Below are positions 10,692-12,850 of a stretch of DNA of 12,850 nucleotides, one piece after another (position 1 is the stretch's first letter; every line of letters starts with the position of its first letter). Made by a program: the position numbers and the translations under genes. Below the pieces are notes generated by a model. The model was not told the origin of the DNA and ran no database searches. It saw only the letters and a program-made list of their open reading frames with translations. Origin of the DNA: Candidatus Bipolaricaulota bacterium (GTDB taxonomy: Bacteria > Bipolaricaulota > Bipolaricaulia > RBG-16-55-9); assembly GCA_027021605.1 (NCBI GenBank), contig JALUUA010000106.1, forward strand, positions 1 to 12,850, read 5' to 3'.

Positions 10692-11189
10692 ATGCCTGCC
10701 GGACAGAAGAAGGTGTTTGCGACCCCCCTCACCGCGGTCGAGACCACGGACAAGGAGGGCGTGGGTACGATCCGGATCGAGGGGAACAAGATCTACAAGT
10801 GGGTCAAGCTCCTCAACAGCACGGCCAACGTCTCCGGCGTGGCCGGCGACCTCGTCGCGTATGCGAAGAACGGGTACGACCAGCACACGGTTGTTACCGA
10901 CTTCACAGACGCGGACGCGGCGCCGGTCGGGGCGGGCCTGCTGGTGGCGAGCGTGCAGGGGCAGGCCGGCACCGCCGAGTATTGCTGGATTCAGATCGCC
11001 GGCCCGGCGACCGCGAATCAGGCGCTCGGTGGCTCGCCCGGCGAGGGTGCCCCGCTGATGGCCAGCTCGACCGACAAGGCCCTGACCCTCGCCACCGCCA
11101 ACACCACGACCGGGGCCCTGAACGGGCTGCCGATCGCGGCGGCGGTGGACGTGGCAGGGAAGAAGGTCGCGCTCAACTGCCCCTTCTGA
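10692..11189 (+). CDS. Head decoration-like protein
   Basis: A 165-aa protein rich in Ala, Gly, Thr and Val with alternating beta patterns (KKVFATPLTAVETTDKEG, then KIYKWVKLLNST, VAGDLVAYAK, AEYCWIQIAGPA, and GLPIAAAVDVAGKKVALNCP at the end). No signal peptide or membrane span. Composition, size and position just after the major capsid protein fit a capsid decoration or stabilisation protein. GGGAGGG (10678-10684) lies 7 nt before the ATG, giving a strong ribosome binding site in line with a highly expressed structural protein. A strong stem-loop (11199-11222) follows the stop at once and may end or tune the transcript. The family assignment is by context; a head fiber-type protein is an alternative. 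Confidence 0.65.
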   Translation: MPAGQKKVFATPLTAVETTDKEGVGTIRIEGNKIYKWVKLLNSTANVSGVAGDLVAYAKNGYDQHTVVTDFTDADAAPVGAGLLVASVQGQAGTAEYCWIQIAGPATANQALGGSPGEGAPLMASSTDKALTLATANTTTGALNGLPIAAAVDVAGKKVALNCPF

Positions 11190-11198
11190 GCTTGGGCT

Positions 11199-11222
11199 GG
11201 GGGCGGGCTCCGGCCCGCCCCC
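11199..11222 (+). terminator. Strong GC stem-loop after the decoration-like gene
   Basis: GGGGGCGGGC, loop tccg, GCCCGCCCCC: ten pairs, starting 9 nt after the stop at 11189. It is followed by TCCCC, not a T-run, so full intrinsic termination is doubtful. A partial terminator or a 3' end stabiliser that keeps capsid transcripts abundant is plausible. Confidence 0.55.
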
Positions 11223-11224
11223 TC

Positions 11225-11246
11225 CCCGCTTTCACTAGAAAGCGGG
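11225..11246 (+). repeat. Second intergenic stem-loop, 9-bp arms
   Basis: CCCGCTTTC, loop acta, GAAAGCGGG, 2 nt after the stronger stem-loop. No T-run follows. Together with the 11199 and 11249 elements it fills the only real gap in the structural cluster (11190-11277). Confidence 0.5.
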
Positions 11247-11248
11247 CG

Positions 11249-11265
11249 TGTTCACTAAGTGAACA
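11249..11265. promoter_or_regulatory. 17-bp palindrome, copy 2 of 2, ahead of the gene at 11278
   Basis: TGTTCACT-A-AGTGAACA, 12 nt before the ATG at 11278, with the ribosome binding site GGGAGGGG (11267-11274) between. It matches copy 1 at 1559-1575 in sequence (except the centre base) and in distance to the ATG. Confidence 0.6.
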
Positions 11266-11277
11266 TGGGAGGGGCAG

Positions 11278-11967
11278 ATGGGCACTCTAACCCTCGCAGA
11301 TCTCAAAGATGAGCTGCGGACCGCCCTCGGCGGTCGCACCGACCAAGACGCTCGCCTGACCCGCGCGATCAACCTCGCGCAGGTCCGTGCCGCGCGCCTC
11401 TGGGACTTCGACGAGCTGCGGCGCACCTACAAAGCCACCAACTTCTACAACAACGACCCGGACGACCGGTTCCTCGCCTTCCCGGCCAACATCCGGAAGG
11501 TCCACTCCCTCGTCCTCGAGGACGGGGCGAACAGCCGCAAGCTGACGTATGTCCCGCCCCGTCAGTGGGACAAGTTCCTCTCCTCCGTCGAGACAAGCCG
11601 GCGTGGGCGCCCCACCCACTATACAAAGTGGCAGGATCAGATCGAGTTCTACCCGATCCCCGACAAGCAATATACCTGGCGCCTGCGCTGCACAATCTGG
11701 CCCGCTGACTTGTCTGCCGATGCAGACAAGTCGGACCTCGACGAGAAGGACGATCTGATCATCGCCCTCGCCGCCTCCTGGATATACCTCACCCTCGGCG
11801 ACAACGACCGAGCCGCCTACTGGTACCGCGTCGCGCGCAGCCTCTTCCAGGAGGGTATGTCGGAGGAGGGCGCACAGGTTGACCTCGAGATCAAGGCGGG
11901 CGACCCGGTCGCCGTGCCCGCTTCGGGCACGTACTGGTCCGACCCATTCGTCCGGAGTGCGCCATGA
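11278..11967 (+). CDS. Head-tail adaptor (neck) protein
   Basis: A 229-aa protein. The N-terminal helices (TLADLKDELRTALGGRTDQDARLTRAINLAQVRAARLWDFDELR) match the start common in phage adaptor proteins, where D-x-R-L-x-x-A-I-N-x-A-Q precedes a W-D-F-x-E-L turn. Next is a beta region with YVPPRQWDKFL, RPTHYTKW and IEFYPIPDKQYTWRLRCTIW, in which the P-x-x-Y-x-x-W... and F-Y-P-x-P patterns are typical. The C-terminal helices are IIALAASWIYLTLGDNDRAA and WYRVARSLFQEG. Adaptors dock under the portal and join it to the tail. The start has GGGAGGGG 3 nt upstream and the repeated palindrome before that. Two hairpins lie inside, at 11707-11732 and 11913-11931. The TGA overlaps the next ATG (ATGA). Confidence 0.8.
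   Translation: MGTLTLADLKDELRTALGGRTDQDARLTRAINLAQVRAARLWDFDELRRTYKATNFYNNDPDDRFLAFPANIRKVHSLVLEDGANSRKLTYVPPRQWDKFLSSVETSRRGRPTHYTKWQDQIEFYPIPDKQYTWRLRCTIWPADLSADADKSDLDEKDDLIIALAASWIYLTLGDNDRAAYWYRVARSLFQEGMSEEGAQVDLEIKAGDPVAVPASGTYWSDPFVRSAP
11707..11732. repeat. Intragenic hairpin, 11-bp arms
   Basis: GACTTGTCTGC, loop cgat, GCAGACAAGTC, in the adaptor gene (DLSADADKSDLDEKDD codons). Joint longest stem in the window and not GC-extreme. It falls in a loop between the beta region and the C-terminal helices. Confidence 0.6.
11913..11931. repeat. Intragenic hairpin, 8-bp arms
   Basis: CGTGCCCG, loop ctt, CGGGCACG, near the 3' end of the adaptor gene. Confidence 0.45.
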
Positions 11968-12047
11968 AGTGGCTGATCATTCTCTCCATCGGCGTGGCCG
12001 TCGGCGTAGCAGCAGCGCTGCTCTGGCTCTTCCGGAGGTTCCTGTGA
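11964..12047 (+). CDS. 27-aa single-span membrane microprotein
   Basis: A tiny gene. ATG 11964 overlaps the adaptor stop (ATGA) and has GGAG (11954-11957) 6 nt upstream. The 27-residue product starts MKWLIILSIGVAVGVAAALL and ends in LFRRFL: one membrane helix with a C-terminal Arg pair, so the N-terminus is probably outside. Its stop overlaps the GTG of the next gene. The fit at both ends (two 4-base overlaps) argues that it is translated. No family is known to me; a lysis- or injection-related membrane peptide is a guess. Confidence 0.6.
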   Translation: MKWLIILSIGVAVGVAAALLWLFRRFL

Positions 12048-12307
12048 GGCTGCCCTCCAACTGCATCCTCTGGGCCGTCTGGATGTGGCTCCGGCACGGC
12101 GGCTATGTCCGCGTGCGCCGCTCCACCCACTATATCTTCGGTGGGAAGAAGCGCGGCTGGTGGCCGCACGTCTCCTGGTCCAGGGACGGCCGTCATTGGT
12201 GGTCCTACGGCCCGCCCGACGATCCGCCACGCCTGTATAAGGCATGTCTGCGGCTGGGCTTCCCGCCACCGCTCTACTTCGGAATCGTGCGGGAGGAGGT
12301 GGACTGA
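12044..12307 (+). CDS. 87-aa Trp/Arg-rich phage protein of unknown function
   Basis: The GTG at 12044 is chosen. CGGAGG (12033-12038) lies 5 nt before it, it overlaps the preceding stop, and the frame upstream of it lies inside the adaptor gene. The product (MRLPSNCILWAVWMWLRHGG at the N-terminus) is rich in Trp, Arg and Pro. It has an apolar start, a middle part GWWPHVSWSRDGRHWWSYGPP and an end with PPPLYFGIVREEVD. The order of an apolar helix, a basic GGY-x-x-x-R-R strand and a W-P-H-x-x-W-S-R-D motif resembles small proteins I have seen in phage neck/tail regions; no function is known to me. The stop overlaps the next ATG (TGATG). Confidence 0.65.
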   Translation: MRLPSNCILWAVWMWLRHGGYVRVRRSTHYIFGGKKRGWWPHVSWSRDGRHWWSYGPPDDPPRLYKACLRLGFPPPLYFGIVREEVD

Positions 12308-12750
12308 TGCGATGGGATATTCTCAGGTCTGAGCTGGCGAACGACCCACTCGGCCGGGGCTACGCCACTATGTCGGACGAGCAGGTTGCTGCCTCCCTCA
12401 ACAACCCAGACCGCCTCATCGTGCAGAGCACGATGGTCACCGCAAAGGGCCTGATGGCCCTGCTCGACCCGGCCACGGCCGCTGCCATCCTAGACAAGTT
12501 GGAGGCCGCTGCCTCCTCCAATAGCACGGTGAAGTGGATTCTCTCCTTCATGCAGGGCAGTGCCGAGGGCGTGGACCTAGGCCACCCGAACACCAGGGCG
12601 CAGATCGATGCGCTGGCAGCGGCCGGTGTCCTCTCCGCGGACGAGGCTTCCCTCCTCAAAGCCCTAGCCGACAATCTCGTCAGCCGGGCCGAGGAGCTGG
12701 GGCTGCCAGAGATCAAGCCGTGGATGGTCGCGCACGCGCGAGGTAGCTGA
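12307..12750 (+). CDS. 147-aa phage protein of the neck/tail region
   Basis: ATG 12307 overlaps the previous TGA and opens with MRWDILRSELANDPLGRGYA, followed by TMSDEQVAASLN. The pattern L-x-x-E-L-x-x-D-P-L-G-R-G-Y-A-x-M-(S/T)-D-x-x-x-A-x-x-L-N is one I recognise from small uncharacterised proteins in many phages, close to the adaptor or tail genes. Residues 45-147 are helical, with LLDPATAAAILDKLEAAASS, a KWILSFMQGSAEGVDLG segment and LPEIKPWMVAHARG near the end. Soluble, no signal peptide. Its role is not established; position suggests a neck or tail component. An earlier in-frame ATG (12244) is rejected because it falls in the previous gene without a ribosome binding site. Confidence 0.75.
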   Translation: MRWDILRSELANDPLGRGYATMSDEQVAASLNNPDRLIVQSTMVTAKGLMALLDPATAAAILDKLEAAASSNSTVKWILSFMQGSAEGVDLGHPNTRAQIDALAAAGVLSADEASLLKALADNLVSRAEELGLPEIKPWMVAHARGS

Positions 12751-12752
12751 CT

Positions 12753-12850
12753 ATGCCGATCACGAAGCAGGCGAGACAGGTCACTTGGGGCGGCGGTGTC
12801 ACGGTGAGCGTTGCGGCGGGCGCTGCCACGAACAGCGACACGATCACGCC
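12753..12850 (+). CDS. 5' end of a small structural protein (partial)
   Basis: ATG 12753 starts 2 nt after the previous stop, with AGG (12741-12743) about 9 nt upstream. The frame is open to the right edge and gives 32 residues, including MPITKQARQVTWGGGVTVSV and a TNSDTIT segment. Ser/Thr/Gly/Val-rich, beta-prone and without charge clusters. It recalls the small beta protein at 2265 in style, but the visible part is too short to name. A tail or neck component is likely from position. Confidence 0.6.
   Translation, partial: MPITKQARQVTWGGGVTVSVAAGAATNSDTIT

Overview
The window is a piece of a tailed double-stranded DNA phage or prophage (Caudoviricetes-like) of high GC content, roughly 63% by eye. 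It carries the left part of a late (packaging and morphogenesis) gene cluster. The host cannot be named from the sequence. The start signals are bacterial: strong Shine-Dalgarno motifs and a near-consensus sigma70-type promoter, TTGACA-17 nt-TATACT. Almost all genes lie on the plus strand and are packed with 1 to 37 nt overlaps or short gaps, so they probably form one long late operon.

Layout. Bases 1-21 hold the first codons of a divergent minus-strand gene. Bases 22-603 are a non-coding control region with a minus-strand promoter (68-95), a 23-bp palindrome (125-147), a 16-bp-periodic TTCGAA repeat array (224-303) and the late promoter (522-550), whose spacer is itself an 18-bp inverted repeat. 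Bases 604-1422 are a lysis-like group (holin-like protein, lipoprotein, small helical protein). Bases 1446-2531 carry four small genes: a zinc ribbon protein, a basic protein, a candidate small terminase subunit and a small beta-rich protein. TerL follows (2528-4066), then a full-length PurD/GARS-like ATP-grasp enzyme (4080-5315), the portal (5315-7021), and a probable virion-associated protein with an R-STS-ExE ADP-ribosyltransferase signature (7023-8531). Next come an FmdB-type zinc ribbon protein, a 57-aa protein, the scaffold (8905-9690), the major capsid protein (9704-10675), a decoration-like protein (10692-11189), a neck adaptor (11278-11967), a 27-aa membrane microprotein, an 87-aa and a 147-aa phage protein, and the start of one more structural gene at the right edge.

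Three things stand out. First, the window is crowded with perfect inverted repeats with arms of 8-11 bp and loops of 1-5 nt. I count 37, most of them inside genes, with unrelated stem sequences and a preference for 3-nt loops; chance would give about two. Second, the segment from about 7385 to 8505, which encodes the ADP-ribosyltransferase part, differs sharply in base and codon use and has none of these short-loop hairpins, as if recently imported. Third, one 17-bp palindrome, TGTTCACTNAGTGAACA, occurs twice, each time exactly 12 nt before a start codon.

How the genes fit together: terminase packages DNA through the portal into a shell built by scaffold, major capsid and decoration proteins, and the adaptor closes the neck. 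By position, the ADP-ribosyltransferase protein is a candidate cargo delivered with the DNA. The ATP-grasp enzyme could serve nucleotide synthesis or modify a small molecule or a virion component.
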